64,000 nt of DNA from Pasteurella multocida subsp. multocida OH4807 (GCA_000973525.1 CP004391.1:1636001-1700000); one strand, 5' to 3'. Positions 8,795 to 19,447 are shown, counted from the first letter of the stretch. The notes: generated from the letters alone by a model not told the origin. Made by a program: numbers and translations.

Positions 8795-10141
8795 CTAAGG
8801 ATGACGTAAGCGGTAACGTAGTGAACGACGAATGTTACGACGCCATTCATGGTATTCTGCATCATCAAAGTCATGTGCTAATTTAGGGAAACGCCGTTTT
8901 AAGCATCGGTTCACCCATAACGCAAAACCACGTTCTACTTCTTCTACCCAATCCCCTTTTTCTCGTTCTGCACGAAATGCCTCTTCATCTGTTAATTCTG
9001 CTCGTTTGGGGTCGAGCCAGTACTTTTCATGCATATTTAATTGATATTCTTTCGACCACCCTGGTGACTGTTTTTGTAACACATTTGCAGTACGTAAAAC
9101 GCCTTCTAAAATCATATTTAATGCTTTGATTCGATCATCTCGTACGGTATACACATTTTTCTTTGCCTCAACAACATGATACAAAGTGTAAAATCCTGCT
9201 CTGCAGACATACGCTAACTCATCATTAAAAATTGTTGTACTCGCAAGATTCAACCGTATCACTTTACTAGATTTGAAAATAGGGGGGAGAGAGGGGAGTA
9301 AATAATTTTTTCCACCTTGTTCACTCGCTAATTGTCCAACACCTTGTGGGTTTGCCCCTCCCACTTTAAAAATAGCTAAATTGACTAAATTTTTATATGG
9401 CAATTGAACCACACCTACTTTTTTTCTATTGTCCCTATTCAGTTTATTTTCCTCTGAATCGTATTTAACAAACTGTACTTTCTTATAAAAATCATAGATA
9501 AGAGAAGAAGGGTACAAAGGTATTAAACAAGTATAATCATTGTTTTCAATAGAATAATCTGAATTAACCCACAGTAACTGTTTGCATTTTTCGTAAGAAA
9601 TTGGTTTCTTAAAATCATTAATTAATGCTTTCTGAAACTGTTGTTTATAATATCTCGAAAGTTCCAAATCGTCTGAAAAACACTGTTCTAATACATGGTG
9701 GTCTTGCAATAACAGATCTACTAAACGAATTGTTTTCTCATCATCCACATAAATATCAAAAAATTTTACTAATGGTAATGCTGCAGCATTTCCACTTGCA
9801 TCAAGTTTAAAATGCCTTATATGCTGAGAAGCACAAAGATATGCAGGTATAGGAGTTTTAAGATCAAAATAGATATTATCGCATTCTATTTTAGCACTCG
9901 AATGAATCCCTTTAGGATGATGAGAGCCAAACTTAATTTGTTTAGCCATAAAATTAGCAGCATAATCGATCCAGTTAGAAAAGGAATATTTTTGATGAAG
10001 TTCCGCAATTTTCTGCAAAATTTGTTGCTTTTTATCTTCGTCAACTGTTTTTAATAACAGCTTTTCCTCTGTTTCTAGTTTTTCTAGTTTTACTGACTGA
10101 ACAAAACGCATAAGTTCATATTTAATTTTATCAGGTGTCAT
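8795..10141 (-). CDS. csy1: Type I-F Cascade protein Cas8f/Csy1
   Basis: This 448-aa Csy1 is the large subunit that reads the PAM and contacts the crRNA handle. The family signature VGGANPQGVGQL followed by GGKNYLLPSLPP (about residues 255-285) is clear, and the C-terminus is strongly basic. A start 12 bases upstream (10153) is possible. I prefer 10141 because GAGG lies six bases before it, whereas the upstream ATG has no ribosome site. The part encoding roughly the first 260 residues (9361-10140) is much more A+T-rich than the rest of the operon, suggesting mosaic origin. No cas1 or cas2-3 precedes it; mutS is next. Confidence 0.94.
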   Translation of the reverse strand: MTPDKIKYELMRFVQSVKLEKLETEEKLLLKTVDEDKKQQILQKIAELHQKYSFSNWIDYAANFMAKQIKFGSHHPKGIHSSAKIECDNIYFDLKTPIPAYLCASQHIRHFKLDASGNAAALPLVKFFDIYVDDEKTIRLVDLLLQDHHVLEQCFSDDLELSRYYKQQFQKALINDFKKPISYEKCKQLLWVNSDYSIENNDYTCLIPLYPSSLIYDFYKKVQFVKYDSEENKLNRDNRKKVGVVQLPYKNLVNLAIFKVGGANPQGVGQLASEQGGKNYLLPSLPPIFKSSKVIRLNLASTTIFNDELAYVCRAGFYTLYHVVEAKKNVYTVRDDRIKALNMILEGVLRTANVLQKQSPGWSKEYQLNMHEKYWLDPKRAELTDEEAFRAEREKGDWVEEVERGFALWVNRCLKRRFPKLAHDFDDAEYHEWRRNIRRSLRYRLRHP

Positions 10142-10159
10142 CTTATACCTCATTTGGGG

Positions 10160-10205
10160 GTAATCAAATTGATTACATAATGAACTAATTAATACAGCAT
10201 GTCAA
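10160..10205 (-). promoter_or_regulatory. Predicted cas operon promoter with 17-bp palindromic operator
   Basis: On the minus strand TTGACA (10205-10200), a 17-bp spacer and CATTAT (10182-10177) form a good sigma-70 promoter about 35 bp upstream of the csy1 start. GTAATCAAATTGATTAC (10160-10176) directly follows the -10 box. It is a perfect palindrome with 8-bp arms around one central base, and the expected start of transcription (about 10170) falls inside it. This is the usual place for a repressor site. The half-site order (ATCAA then TTGAT) is opposite to that of FNR. Confidence 0.6.
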
Positions 10206-10278
10206 ATAAAATTGAAAAACAAAATATTTGATTTACAACAGAGGATATAATATTTATTGCAACTATAATAAATAACAT

Positions 10279-10303
10279 ATAAAAGAACCGCCTAAACGGC
10301 GGT
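10279..10303 (-). terminator. Terminator downstream of mutS
   Basis: On the minus strand ACCGCC pairs with GGCGGT around a 5-nt loop and is followed by TTCTTTTAT. It separates mutS from the cas operon transcribed in the same direction. Confidence 0.7.
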
Positions 10304-10388
10304 GAACATTCAAAGAAAATATGTGATTAACAACTTTCTAAACCACTTTTTCAGCGGTCCAATAAGTCTATCGCACTTTTCGGAAAAC

Positions 10389-12971
10389 TCAAACTAACTT
10401 CTTCAATTGATACAAATACGCCAGTGCTTGTTTCGGACTCAATTCATCAGGATCCAATTTTTCTAACATTTCCCAAATAGCCTGTTTGCCATCATCTTCT
10501 TCCATCAGTGCTAATTCACCTTGCGTTTGATTAAGTTGGCGTAAATCTTGAATACGTTGATCGGCATTTTGTTGTGACAATTTCTCTAATTGAGCGAGTT
10601 TGTGTTTTGCGAGTTTAATGACCGATTGGGGTACACCTGCCAAAGCGGCTACGGCTAAACCGTAACTCTTACTTGCTGCCCCTTCTTGTACCGAATGCAT
10701 AAACGCGATAGTGTCATGATGTTCTAACGCATCCAAATGCACATTTGCAGTACCCACCAGTTGCTCTGGTAAGACCGTCAATTCAAAATAATGGGTGGCG
10801 AATAAAGTTAATGAGCGTAATTTTTTCGCTAACCATTCCGCACATGCCCAAGCTAAAGATAAGCCGTCATAAGTAGAGGTCCCACGCCCAATTTCATCAA
10901 TTAATACCAAACTATTGGCTGTCGCTTGATGCAAAATATTCGCCATTTCGGTCATTTCCACCATAAAGGTTGAGCGACCTGAAGCTAGGTCATCCGATGC
11001 CCCGATCCGAGTAAAAATACGATCGATTGGACCAATCACCGCACTTTCTGCTGGGACAAAACTCCCCATATACGCCATCAATGTGATCAAGGCAGTTTGG
11101 CGCATATAAGTACTTTTTCCCCCCATATTTGGTCCCGTAATAATCAACAGATGACGCTGTGAATTTAGTTGGACAGGATTCGCAATAAACGGCTCTTTTA
11201 ATACTTGTTCTACAACAGGGTGACGTCCATGCTGAATATTGACACCAATTTCATCACTAAAATGTGGCGCAACATAGTTAAGGGTTTCTGCACGTTCCGC
11301 TAAATTGGTTAATACATCCAATTCTGCTAAGGTTAAACTAGAAAGCTGTAATGCGGCTAAGTGCGGTAATAGTTGATCAAAAAGCTCCTCGTAAAGCTGT
11401 TTTTCTAAAGCCAGTGCGGCACCTTTCGCTTTCAGCACTTTATCTTCATAAGTTTTCAGCTCAGGAATAATATAACGTTCCGCATTTTTTAGCGTTTGAC
11501 GACGAACATAATGTATTGGTGCTTTATAGGCTTGCCCTTGACTGATTTGAATATAATAACCATGCACCGCATTAAAGCCGATTTTGAGCGTATCAATGCC
11601 AGTACTTTCACGTTCTCGGCGCTCTAAATCGTCTAAATAACGTGTCGCCCCATCAGATAAACTACGCCACTCATCCAGCTCAGCATGGTACCCTGCTGCA
11701 ATTACACCCCCATCACGAATCAGCATTGGCGGATTATCAATCAATGCACGTTGTAATAAGTCTAGTTGCGCTGAAAACTCGCCAAGTGGCTGTAAAAGTG
11801 CGGTTAAATTCGGCGAAGTCTGATTTTCTAGAACTTGGCGAATTGCAGGAAGCTGAGCTAATGCGGTACGTAAACGGGTTAAATCACGTGGGCGTGCAGA
11901 ACGCAAAGCAACGCGCGCTAAAATCCGCTCCATATCACCAATTTGGTGCAAATAGGGTTGCAATTCTGCCACTAAATCCTGTTCTAATAACGCACGAATA
12001 ATATGTTGACGTTGCTGCAATTTTTGACGATCGCGAATGGGCTGATGAATCCAGCGTTTTAACAAACGACTGCCCATTGCCGTCACACATTTATCCAATA
12101 CAGAAGCAAGCGTATTTTCCGTCCCGCCCGCTAAATTTTGAGTTAATTCCAAATTGCGACGTGTCGCCGCATCCAATTGAATATTTTCAGAATGTCGTAG
12201 TAAGGTAATGCTTTGAATATGAGGCAATGCGGTACGTTGTGTGTCTTTTGCATATTGCAACAAGCAGCCTGCGGCACACAAACCCAATATAGCATTTTCG
12301 ACCCCAAAACCACGTAAATCTTTAGTATTAAATTGGCGATTCAATAATTGTACTGCGGTGCTGAGTTCAAATTCCCAAATAGGACGACGACGCAATCCTT
12401 TGAAATGCTCAATTGCGGAAAATGCTGCCAATTCTTCACAATACAACAACTCAACAGGTGCAATACGCTGCAATTCAGCTTGCAAACTTTCGCAATCTTC
12501 TGGTTCACTGATTTGAAAACGCCCAGAAGTCATGTCTAACATCGCTAAACCAAAACGAGATTTTTCTTGATAAAGCGCGGCAATTAAGTTGTCTTGGCGT
12601 TCTGGTAATAAGCTCTCATCACTGACAGTACCAGGAGTCACAATACGTACCACTTGGCGTTCAACGGGCCCCTTTGACGTTGCAGGATCGCCCACCTGTT
12701 CACAAATTGCCACAGATTCACCAAGTTGCACTAACTTGGCTAAATAGCCTTCAACCGCATGGTAAGGCACCCCCGCCATGGGAATAGGTTGCCCCGCAGA
12801 CTGCCCCCTTTTCGTCAAGGAAATATCAAGTAACGCAGCGGCTTTCTTTGCATCATCATAAAAAAGCTCGTAAAAATCCCCCATACGATAAAAGAGCAAA
12901 ATATCAGGATTTTCTGCTTTTAGCGCTAAATATTGGCGCATCATGGGCGTGTGCAAGTCTAAATTATCCAT
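10389..12971 (-). CDS. mutS: DNA mismatch repair protein MutS
   Basis: This 860-aa ATPase recognises mismatches and starts MutL/MutH-directed repair. The N-terminal mismatch-binding domain has MMRQYLALK followed by the [15 protein letters not shown] segment, whose Phe-X-Glu (FYE) wedge contacts mispairs. The Walker A motif GPNMGGKST lies near residue 615, the DEIGRGTST motif follows, and the helix-turn-helix region is near the C-terminus. Length equals E. coli MutS (853). It is divergent from recA, and an uptake sequence lies between the two genes. Confidence 0.97.
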   Translation of the reverse strand: MDNLDLHTPMMRQYLALKAENPDILLFYRMGDFYELFYDDAKKAAALLDISLTKRGQSAGQPIPMAGVPYHAVEGYLAKLVQLGESVAICEQVGDPATSKGPVERQVVRIVTPGTVSDESLLPERQDNLIAALYQEKSRFGLAMLDMTSGRFQISEPEDCESLQAELQRIAPVELLYCEELAAFSAIEHFKGLRRRPIWEFELSTAVQLLNRQFNTKDLRGFGVENAILGLCAAGCLLQYAKDTQRTALPHIQSITLLRHSENIQLDAATRRNLELTQNLAGGTENTLASVLDKCVTAMGSRLLKRWIHQPIRDRQKLQQRQHIIRALLEQDLVAELQPYLHQIGDMERILARVALRSARPRDLTRLRTALAQLPAIRQVLENQTSPNLTALLQPLGEFSAQLDLLQRALIDNPPMLIRDGGVIAAGYHAELDEWRSLSDGATRYLDDLERRERESTGIDTLKIGFNAVHGYYIQISQGQAYKAPIHYVRRQTLKNAERYIIPELKTYEDKVLKAKGAALALEKQLYEELFDQLLPHLAALQLSSLTLAELDVLTNLAERAETLNYVAPHFSDEIGVNIQHGRHPVVEQVLKEPFIANPVQLNSQRHLLIITGPNMGGKSTYMRQTALITLMAYMGSFVPAESAVIGPIDRIFTRIGASDDLASGRSTFMVEMTEMANILHQATANSLVLIDEIGRGTSTYDGLSLAWACAEWLAKKLRSLTLFATHYFELTVLPEQLVGTANVHLDALEHHDTIAFMHSVQEGAASKSYGLAVAALAGVPQSVIKLAKHKLAQLEKLSQQNADQRIQDLRQLNQTQGELALMEEDDGKQAIWEMLEKLDPDELSPKQALAYLYQLKKLV

Positions 12972-13132
12972 TGCTGTTCTCTATAAATCTGTAACAAAAG
13001 TGCGGTCTATTTTCGCATAAAATTACTGGACACCCTATAGCTTTATACAAAGATAAAACGTAAGTGAATTAATTTTCACACAATAAAAAATTCCTCTTTC
13101 TCTATAAATTTCACAAATTCGACAAAAAGCAC

Positions 13133-13161
13133 TTGATACTGTTTATTCATACAGGTAATAT
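13133..13161 (+). promoter_or_regulatory. recA promoter with LexA (SOS) box
   Basis: TTGATA (13133-13138), a 17-bp spacer and TAATAT (13156-13161) form the promoter. The spacer holds CTGT-TTATTCAT-ACAG (13139-13154), which fits the gammaproteobacterial LexA consensus CTGT-N8-ACAG. LexA bound here would cover the polymerase site, so recA should be induced by DNA damage. Confidence 0.88.
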
Positions 13162-13204
13162 ACAGAGAAAATTCTGAAAGTTTATTCTTATTAAGGATTC
13201 AACC

Positions 13205-14263
13205 ATGGCAACAAAAGAAGAAAAAAACAAAGCACTGGCAGCCGCATTAGGTCAAATTGAAAGACAATTTGGTAAAGGCTCAATCATGAAATTGGGTGAT
13301 ACACAAGCCTTAGATGTTGAAGCGGTGTCAACTGGCTCGCTCAGTTTAGACGTTGCATTAGGCATTGGCGGGTTACCAATGGGGCGTATTGTTGAAATTT
13401 TCGGACCAGAATCTTCAGGTAAAACAACGTTAACGTTGTCCGTTATTGCCCAAGCGCAAAAAGAAGGAAAAACCTGTGCATTTATTGATGCTGAACACGC
13501 GCTCGACCCAATTTACGCTGCAAAATTAGGCGTAGATGTCAATGAACTGCTGGTCTCACAACCCGACAACGGTGAGCAGGCGTTAGAAATCTGTGATGCG
13601 CTAGTACGTTCAGGTGCAGTTGACGTCATTATTGTGGACTCAGTCGCCGCATTAACACCAAAAGCAGAAATCGAAGGCGAGATGGGTGACTCACATATGG
13701 GCTTACAAGCACGCCTAATGTCACAAGCCTTACGTAAACTCACTGGGCAAATTAAAAATTCAAACTGTTTAGTGGTCTTCATCAACCAAATTCGCATGAA
13801 GATCGGTGTGATGTTTGGTAACCCAGAAACCACAACTGGTGGTAACGCATTAAAATTCTATGCCTCCGTTCGTTTAGATATTCGTCGTACTGGTGCAATC
13901 AAAGATGGGGAAGAAGTCATTGGTAACGAAACACGTGTCAAAGTCGTGAAAAATAAAGTCGCAGCACCATTTCGCCAAGTTGACTTCCAAATTCTGTATG
14001 GGCAAGGTATTTCTAAAACGGGTGAACTCATTGAGTTAGGCGTAAAACACAAATTAGTAGATAAATCTGGTGCTTGGTATGCTTACAATGGCGAGAAAAT
14101 CGGTCAAGGTAAAGCAAATGCAATGAAATGGTTAGAAGAACACCCTGAAGAAGCCTTAGCCTTAGAAACAAAATTACGCCATGAGCTATTAACGAATCCA
14201 GAGAAAGTCCTTGCCGCAGATATTGCAGAGCAAAATAACGACGCTTTAGATTCAGACTATTAA
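13205..14263 (+). CDS. recA: Recombinase RecA
   Basis: This 352-aa recombinase forms the filament for strand exchange and stimulates LexA self-cleavage. Walker [10 protein letters not shown] lies at about residues 67-75, Walker B ([12 protein letters not shown]) near 140 and the L2 loop region [22 protein letters not shown] near 195-215, and the C-terminus is acidic (NNDALDSDY). AAGGATT precedes the start. recX follows, separated by a hairpin made of two uptake sequences. Confidence 0.98.
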   Translation: MATKEEKNKALAAALGQIERQFGKGSIMKLGDTQALDVEAVSTGSLSLDVALGIGGLPMGRIVEIFGPESSGKTTLTLSVIAQAQKEGKTCAFIDAEHALDPIYAAKLGVDVNELLVSQPDNGEQALEICDALVRSGAVDVIIVDSVAALTPKAEIEGEMGDSHMGLQARLMSQALRKLTGQIKNSNCLVVFINQIRMKIGVMFGNPETTTGGNALKFYASVRLDIRRTGAIKDGEEVIGNETRVKVVKNKVAAPFRQVDFQILYGQGISKTGELIELGVKHKLVDKSGAWYAYNGEKIGQGKANAMKWLEEHPEEALALETKLRHELLTNPEKVLAADIAEQNNDALDSDY

Positions 14264-14290
14264 AATCAGACTGGGCTAAATAGACTACTC

Positions 14291-14331
14291 AAGTGCGGTG
14301 AAGATATTACAAAAACTAACCGCACTTTTTT
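14291..14331 (+). terminator. Terminator built from an inverted pair of uptake sequences (recA-recX)
   Basis: AAGTGCGGT at 14291-14299 and ACCGCACTT at 14319-14327 form a 9-bp stem and are followed by a T run. It lies 27 bp after the recA stop and probably attenuates read-through into recX. Confidence 0.75.
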
Positions 14332-14363
14332 ATTTGTATTATCTATTATAATAAGGAAAGAAT

Positions 14364-14819
14364 ATGTCATCCTCTGCACTTAGCTATGTCCTGAGCTTAC
14401 TTGCTCGTCGTGAATACAGTGAATTTGAACTCCGCTGTAAAATGCAGGAAAAACATATCTCCGAACAACAAATTGATGATGTCCTCAGTTATTGTCAACA
14501 AAAAAATTGGCAGAACGATAAACGCTTTGCCGAAAATTACTTAGTATTTCGCTCCCAGCGCGGGTATGGATTAAATCGGATTAAACAAGAATTACAGCAA
14601 ATAAAAGGGGTTCAGTCGGAGATAATTCAGTCCGCGTTAAATGAAGTGGAAATAGACTGGCATACACTTGCTTTAGCAACACTAACCAAAAAATTTCCAC
14701 AGTTTGCGGAAATCAAAGAAGCGAAAATGAAACAGAAAGTTTGGCGTTATATGTTGTCACATGGATTTAGTCCCGATGAGTTTGCTGATCATATTGGATA
14801 TACACCCGAGGACGAATAA
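14364..14819 (+). CDS. recX: Regulatory protein RecX
   Basis: This 151-aa RecX caps or destabilises RecA filaments and blocks their extension. The helical repeats are recognisable: LLARREYSEFELRCKM at the start, KNWQNDKRFAENYLVFRSQRGYGLNRIKQEL in the middle, and KVWRYMLSHGFSPDEF at the end. Length is as usual. AAGGAAAG sits seven bases before the start. It follows recA, and an attenuating hairpin between them would keep RecX well below RecA. Confidence 0.93.
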   Translation: MSSSALSYVLSLLARREYSEFELRCKMQEKHISEQQIDDVLSYCQQKNWQNDKRFAENYLVFRSQRGYGLNRIKQELQQIKGVQSEIIQSALNEVEIDWHTLALATLTKKFPQFAEIKEAKMKQKVWRYMLSHGFSPDEFADHIGYTPEDE

Positions 14820-14831
14820 ATACGCATAAAT

Positions 14832-14862
14832 AAAAATACCCTGCTCAATGCAGGGTATTTTA
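14832..14862. terminator. Bidirectional terminator between recX and hemY
   Basis: AAAATACCCTGC pairs with GCAGGGTATTTT around a TCAAT loop. The A and T runs at the two ends make it work for both convergent genes. Confidence 0.85.
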
Positions 14863-14876
14863 AATGTTGTTTTTTG

Positions 14877-16151
14877 CTATTTATTCTCTAAAAAAACGGT
14901 AGCCGACTGTTCTATTTTCTCTGTTTCAGGTTTTAAACTAGAAACCGCCATTGTATCTTTTAGACTTTCTTCACGAATCTGCTGTGCCAAGCTTAATTCA
15001 CCAACCTGTTCAAACACATAAGTAGCAATATTGACATCGGTCACTTCCAGCTGTGATTTATTCTCAATCACTTTCTTAAATGCCTCACTTGCATTGGTAA
15101 AATCATTATTACGCACGTATAAATAACCTAATGCACGATTAATACAACATTGTGTGTGTTTCGTTGCTTTACTTGCTCGTTTTTCCATCAGTTTAATCAA
15201 CTTGCTGTTATCTTCTGGTTGTAAGCGTGCAATCTGAGCACAAATGAGTTGATTTTCTGGACGCTGTTCATCGACTTTCTTCAGTACTTCAAGCGTTAGC
15301 TCATAAGCCGTCTCATGATCATTACAATCAATTAAGCGTTGAATTAAACCAATTTTCACCCCTAAATCATGGCGACGTTTACGTGGTTGATCATTCCACC
15401 AAGCCAACAAACCATCGACGCCCTCTTCATTCATTTTCTCATCAAGTAAGCCCGCTTCTACTTGACGCTGCAATGCCATAAATTCTTCTGCAGAATACAA
15501 CCCTGAGCTTTCAACTTGATCTAAGATGTTATCTAATGCGCCATAAGCTTTTGATTTCAGGTAAATTTCAACTGCCAGTCTTAACACTTCTTTATTACGA
15601 TTGGTCATCACCAACAAACTGTCTACCGAACTACGTGCAGCAGGCAATTTACCTTGTTGTAATAAAATGCGAGTACGTGCCAGTTCTACAATTAAACTGT
15701 CTGTTCCCGCAATCTCAGTGGCTTCAATCAAATAACGATTTGCCGTAAATTCATCACCATGTTGTTGGGCAGCTTCGGCAGCTTTAATAAAGTTTAATAC
15801 GGGTTCATCAGAGTGTTTTGCGTTTTTACCAATTAATTTCTCTGCTTTAGAATAATCCCCCTCATTCATCCGCATCAAACCTTCAATCGTTTGTTTTTGT
15901 GCTTTTGCACGTTTACGGCGTGAAAACCAGTGATACGTATCGCTACTCAAACGGCAGAAACGCGTAATCACTAATTCAATACCGTAAATAATCGCCATGG
16001 CAATCACAAAGAACACGACCAACATGGTAATGGACATTTCAATGTTATAGTGGCCCGTTTCAATTAAGACATAACCTTGCTTACCCGACAAATAAGGACC
16101 TGCAATCAATCCCGCCAATAACACCAGCATTAAAAATAGTACTCTAAACAT
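14877..16151 (-). CDS. hemY: Haem biosynthesis-associated TPR protein HemY
   Basis: This 424-aa inner-membrane protein has two N-terminal membrane segments (about residues 1-22 and 39-62) and a long TPR-like helical domain. It matches the HemY family encoded with hemC/D/X in gammaproteobacteria. HemY has no established enzymatic activity, and a role in late porphyrin handling is inferred from operon context. It is the last gene of hemCDXY, 12 bp after hemX. It is not the protoporphyrinogen oxidase also called HemY in Gram-positives. Confidence 0.9.
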   Translation of the reverse strand: MFRVLFLMLVLLAGLIAGPYLSGKQGYVLIETGHYNIEMSITMLVVFFVIAMAIIYGIELVITRFCRLSSDTYHWFSRRKRAKAQKQTIEGLMRMNEGDYSKAEKLIGKNAKHSDEPVLNFIKAAEAAQQHGDEFTANRYLIEATEIAGTDSLIVELARTRILLQQGKLPAARSSVDSLLVMTNRNKEVLRLAVEIYLKSKAYGALDNILDQVESSGLYSAEEFMALQRQVEAGLLDEKMNEEGVDGLLAWWNDQPRKRRHDLGVKIGLIQRLIDCNDHETAYELTLEVLKKVDEQRPENQLICAQIARLQPEDNSKLIKLMEKRASKATKHTQCCINRALGYLYVRNNDFTNASEAFKKVIENKSQLEVTDVNIATYVFEQVGELSLAQQIREESLKDTMAVSSLKPETEKIEQSATVFLENK

Positions 16152-16163
16152 AATCTATTTCCC

Positions 16164-17564
16164 CTACTGTTGTTCACGAGTGGACGTCTCACCAGATTGA
16201 TTTTCTGGTTGTGGTGCGGTCAAGGCTTTATCTGCTGAAATTTCTATTTTTTGCACACCTTGAGATTGCTTATTCAATAATTGATCTAACACATTCAAAC
16301 TCGATAATTGTGTTGGAACATCAACATAAATAGATTGTTCTGCGAGTTCATCCAAGGTTTTCAAGAAATTCTGCGCCACTTCTGCTTGCGTATCAAAATA
16401 ACTTCTAATCCATGAGGCTACTGCTTCTAAAGACTGCTTATATAATTCATCTTGTTGACGTGGCACGGCTAAAATCGCGATTTGTAAACGTAAACGGATA
16501 TTTTCACGTAAATAAATGTCTTGATTTGGTGCCAATAATGCCTTATCGTCGGTATTACGTGGTGTAATACGAATAAAGTGATTCAAGAAAGAAGTCGCAC
16601 TTTTCTCGGCATTTTCTTTCCAATCTTCAAGTGAATCCGTCAATTTCTGATTGGTGGTATTGCTCTCACCAAAATTCACATCTAACACGGTTAATTCATC
16701 TAAGTTATTCGCTAACTGAGATAAACGCTGCATGATCGCATTTTGGTCCACGTTATTGACTGCAAGCAATTGTTTTAAATCATTATTAATCGCTGCTCGT
16801 ACACTCACTACGCGAGGATCAGAAACTTTTTCTAACGCTTCATCTGCTACTTTAAGCAAAGAAATACTGGTGTCTACATCATTATCTAAGACTAACTTGC
16901 GTAGCGCATTGTTTAACAAAAAGTCCGCCTCAGATAATAACCAATCATTTGGTTGTTGGGTTTTAGCTGCTGCGCTCAGACGATTAATTTGATTTTGCAA
17001 TGTCGAAATCGCATGTTCTTTAACCGTGACATCTTGTTGCAATAAAACCAGTTTTTCCGCTATTGCTTTATCTGCTTCAATAAGTTGTCCAATTTGCTGA
17101 CGCTCTTGGTCAAAAGAAGGAATATCACTCGCTGACACAACAGACTGTTGAGCCATTTTGCTTTCAAGTGCGGTCAATTTTTGTTGAATTTGCTCGACCT
17201 GTTGTAAACCAAAATAATAACCCGCACCGCCTACGCCTAACGCGACTAATAATGCCAATAAAGCGATACCTGTCCCCCCCCCTTTTTTCACAACGACAGT
17301 TTCTGTTGGAGTAACGGGTTCTTTTTGCTTAGGCGGCTCTGAGCTAGCCTGCTCGGACGCTTTCTTTGGTTCACTTTTCTCACCAATAGCAATGGCTGAA
17401 CTCATTTCAGCATGTGATGATGCCGTCGCATTATTGATCCCAAGCGCTGTATTTTCCGTTTTTTTCGCATTCATCTTTGCATCATTTTTTTTCTGTTCTG
17501 ACGTACCTTTTTCATGTTTTGGTACATCATTCGTGTCAGAAGAGGTTATTTTATTTTCAGCCAT
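16164..17564 (-). CDS. hemX: HemX family inner-membrane protein
   Basis: This 466-aa HemX-like protein has a long low-complexity, Lys/Glu-rich cytoplasmic N-terminus (about 1-90), one membrane segment (GIALLALLVALGVGGAGYYF, about 98-117) and a periplasmic coiled-coil region (about 125-200). The C-terminal domain has the QDIYLRENIRLRLQIAIL pattern typical of the family. The name recalls uroporphyrinogen methylase, but no methylase motifs are visible and the biochemical role is unproven. It lies between hemD and hemY. Confidence 0.9.
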   Translation of the reverse strand: MAENKITSSDTNDVPKHEKGTSEQKKNDAKMNAKKTENTALGINNATASSHAEMSSAIAIGEKSEPKKASEQASSEPPKQKEPVTPTETVVVKKGGGTGIALLALLVALGVGGAGYYFGLQQVEQIQQKLTALESKMAQQSVVSASDIPSFDQERQQIGQLIEADKAIAEKLVLLQQDVTVKEHAISTLQNQINRLSAAAKTQQPNDWLLSEADFLLNNALRKLVLDNDVDTSISLLKVADEALEKVSDPRVVSVRAAINNDLKQLLAVNNVDQNAIMQRLSQLANNLDELTVLDVNFGESNTTNQKLTDSLEDWKENAEKSATSFLNHFIRITPRNTDDKALLAPNQDIYLRENIRLRLQIAILAVPRQQDELYKQSLEAVASWIRSYFDTQAEVAQNFLKTLDELAEQSIYVDVPTQLSSLNVLDQLLNKQSQGVQKIEISADKALTAPQPENQSGETSTREQQ

Positions 17565-17604
17565 AATACCTATTTCCCTTATGATAATTAGAATCCAAAG
17601 CCAA

Positions 17605-18348
17605 TCAGCCTAAACATAATGTCTGTAATAAATGCTGATTATCTGCTCGCGGTGAAACAACAACATCGCTCCAACCTAATTTTTTTGCTAAATTGGCAAG
17701 GCGCTGACTTACCGTTACCAGTTGGCAACTTTTTAACCAATTATGTTCGCTTTCTGGTACAAAATCCACCAAATACTGCAAAATTTCTGCGCTAGTTACA
17801 ACGATAGTTTGAATACCTGCGCGTTTACAAATACTAATTTGCTCAACATTATTATACGTGATCGGCACGCGCTGATAACATTCTACCGTATCAATCTTCG
17901 CGCCGCGTAATTGTGCTTGTTCTGCGAAATACTCACGCCCAGAATTACCACGTAAAATCAAAATCTGCTTATCGCTCAAATCCTGCATCATGGTTAACTC
18001 TAACAGCCCCTCACTGCTTTCTTGCTGCGAAGGATAAAAAACTGCTTGTTCAGTTTCACTGGCGAAATATTCTGCAGTCCGCTGCCCCACAGCAACATAA
18101 GTTAATTCTGGACGCCAAGAAAATCCCGTATTTTTGAATGTTTGCACGGCATAATCAACAGCATGTCTTGAAACAGCAAAAACGTAATCGCCTGCTTTTA
18201 ACTGCAAAAATTTATTTGGCAACACATTCAGTTCTCGACCCGTTTCGATCGTAAAAAGTGGCAAGTGAATCGCAAATATCCCTGCCTGTATTAACATATC
18301 AACTAATTGTGCGCCACGTGCATCGGGGCGGGTCACTAACACAGCCAT
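17605..18348 (-). CDS. hemD: Uroporphyrinogen-III synthase
   Basis: This 247-aa HemD closes and inverts ring D of hydroxymethylbilane to give uroporphyrinogen III. The start (LVTRPDARGAQLVDML) and the late ILRGNSGREYFAEQL-like segment fit this sequence-diverse family, and the position straight after hemC confirms the assignment. AAGGAAG precedes the start, 17 bp after the hemC stop. Confidence 0.92.
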   Translation of the reverse strand: MAVLVTRPDARGAQLVDMLIQAGIFAIHLPLFTIETGRELNVLPNKFLQLKAGDYVFAVSRHAVDYAVQTFKNTGFSWRPELTYVAVGQRTAEYFASETEQAVFYPSQQESSEGLLELTMMQDLSDKQILILRGNSGREYFAEQAQLRGAKIDTVECYQRVPITYNNVEQISICKRAGIQTIVVTSAEILQYLVDFVPESEHNWLKSCQLVTVSQRLANLAKKLGWSDVVVSPRADNQHLLQTLCLG

Positions 18349-18365
18349 ATTTATTCTTCCTTTCC

Positions 18366-19295
18366 TTATTCTGAATAAAGTTTCTGCAAGATTGTATCGG
18401 CACCCTGTTGTAAAAGCTGTTCTGCAATTTGAATCCCTAATACGTCAGCATTCTCGACCGCACTTTTACCTTCCGCACGAATGATTATCGAACCATCTGG
18501 CTCACCAACTAATGCACGCAAATACAGTTGCCCTTGCTCCACCACCGCATACCCCGCAATCGGCACCTGACATCCACCTTGTAAATGTGTATTCATTGCA
18601 CGTTCCGCACGCACACAAGAGGTTGTTTCTTTATCAGATAACGGTGCGAGTAGAGACATGACGATGTCATCATCCGTGCGACATTCAATGCCTATCGCCC
18701 CTTGACCTGCTGCTGGTAAAAATTGTTCTACTTCGATAAAGGATGTGATGCGCTGTGCCAATCCTAAACGAATTAATCCTGCTGAAGCCAAAATAATGGC
18801 ATCATATTCACCTTTATCTAGCTTACTTAAACGGGTCCCCACATTACCACGTAATGAACGGATTTGCAGATCAGGACGTAATTGTTTTAATTGACATTGA
18901 CGGCGTAGACTTGATGTACCCACTACCGCACCTTGTGGAAGATCCATTAATGTGCGGTAAGAATTTGAAACCAATGCATCCCTTGGATCTTCACGTTGGC
19001 AAATCACCCCGAGACCTAATCCCTCTGGAAATTGCATCGGTACATCTTTCATAGAATGGACAGCGATGTCTGCATCACCATTGAGCAATGCAGTTTCGAG
19101 TTCTTTGACAAAAAGCCCTTTACCACCAATTTTGGCTAAGGGAGTATCTAAAATCACATCGCCTTTTGTGACCATTGGAACAAGCTCAACCCGCAAATTC
19201 GCATGAAGTTGCTGTAAACGTGCTTTTACATAATTCGCTTGCCACAATGCAAGTGGGCTCTGGCGAGTAGCGATTTTCAACCTTTTATTCGTCAT
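18366..19295 (-). CDS. hemC: Porphobilinogen deaminase (hydroxymethylbilane synthase)
   Basis: This enzyme polymerises four porphobilinogens into hydroxymethylbilane. The conserved [12 protein letters not shown] start, the [13 protein letters not shown] region and the [11 protein letters not shown] motif with the Cys that holds the dipyrromethane cofactor are all present. The frame is open upstream to 19340, but residues match the family only from [12 protein letters not shown], so I place the start at 19295 (309 aa, against about 313 in E. coli). It is divergent from cyaA, as in enterobacteria. Confidence 0.93.
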   Translation of the reverse strand: MTNKRLKIATRQSPLALWQANYVKARLQQLHANLRVELVPMVTKGDVILDTPLAKIGGKGLFVKELETALLNGDADIAVHSMKDVPMQFPEGLGLGVICQREDPRDALVSNSYRTLMDLPQGAVVGTSSLRRQCQLKQLRPDLQIRSLRGNVGTRLSKLDKGEYDAIILASAGLIRLGLAQRITSFIEVEQFLPAAGQGAIGIECRTDDDIVMSLLAPLSDKETTSCVRAERAMNTHLQGGCQVPIAGYAVVEQGQLYLRALVGEPDGSIIIRAEGKSAVENADVLGIQIAEQLLQQGADTILQKLYSE

Positions 19296-19375
19296 CATCA
19301 CAACCATTTTGGGCATAATAATTTGCTTATATCCTATCACTGTTCGGCTTAAATGTCAGTTTCCATTTAAATTTT

Positions 19376-19404
19376 TTGCTTTAATTTAGACCAGATGTTA
19401 GAGT
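19376..19404 (+). promoter_or_regulatory. Possible cyaA promoter
   Basis: TTGCTT (19376-19381), 17 bp, TAGAGT (19399-19404) lie upstream of cyaA in the hemC/cyaA divergent region. The match is moderate only, and no good CRP site was recognised here. Confidence 0.3.
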
Positions 19405-19447
19405 AGCCAGGTCAAACACATCGCAGTATAAATAAGTGAGATATTAT

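Noticed and set aside
10160..10176. FNR site at the cas promoter
   Set aside because: FNR needs TTGAT-N4-ATCAA. Here the halves are in the opposite order with a one-base centre.
1256..10388. Transposon-borne I-F3 system (Tn7-like CRISPR transposition)
   Set aside because: csy1 and csy2 are separate full-length genes, and no tniQ, tnsA/B/C or transposon end was seen.
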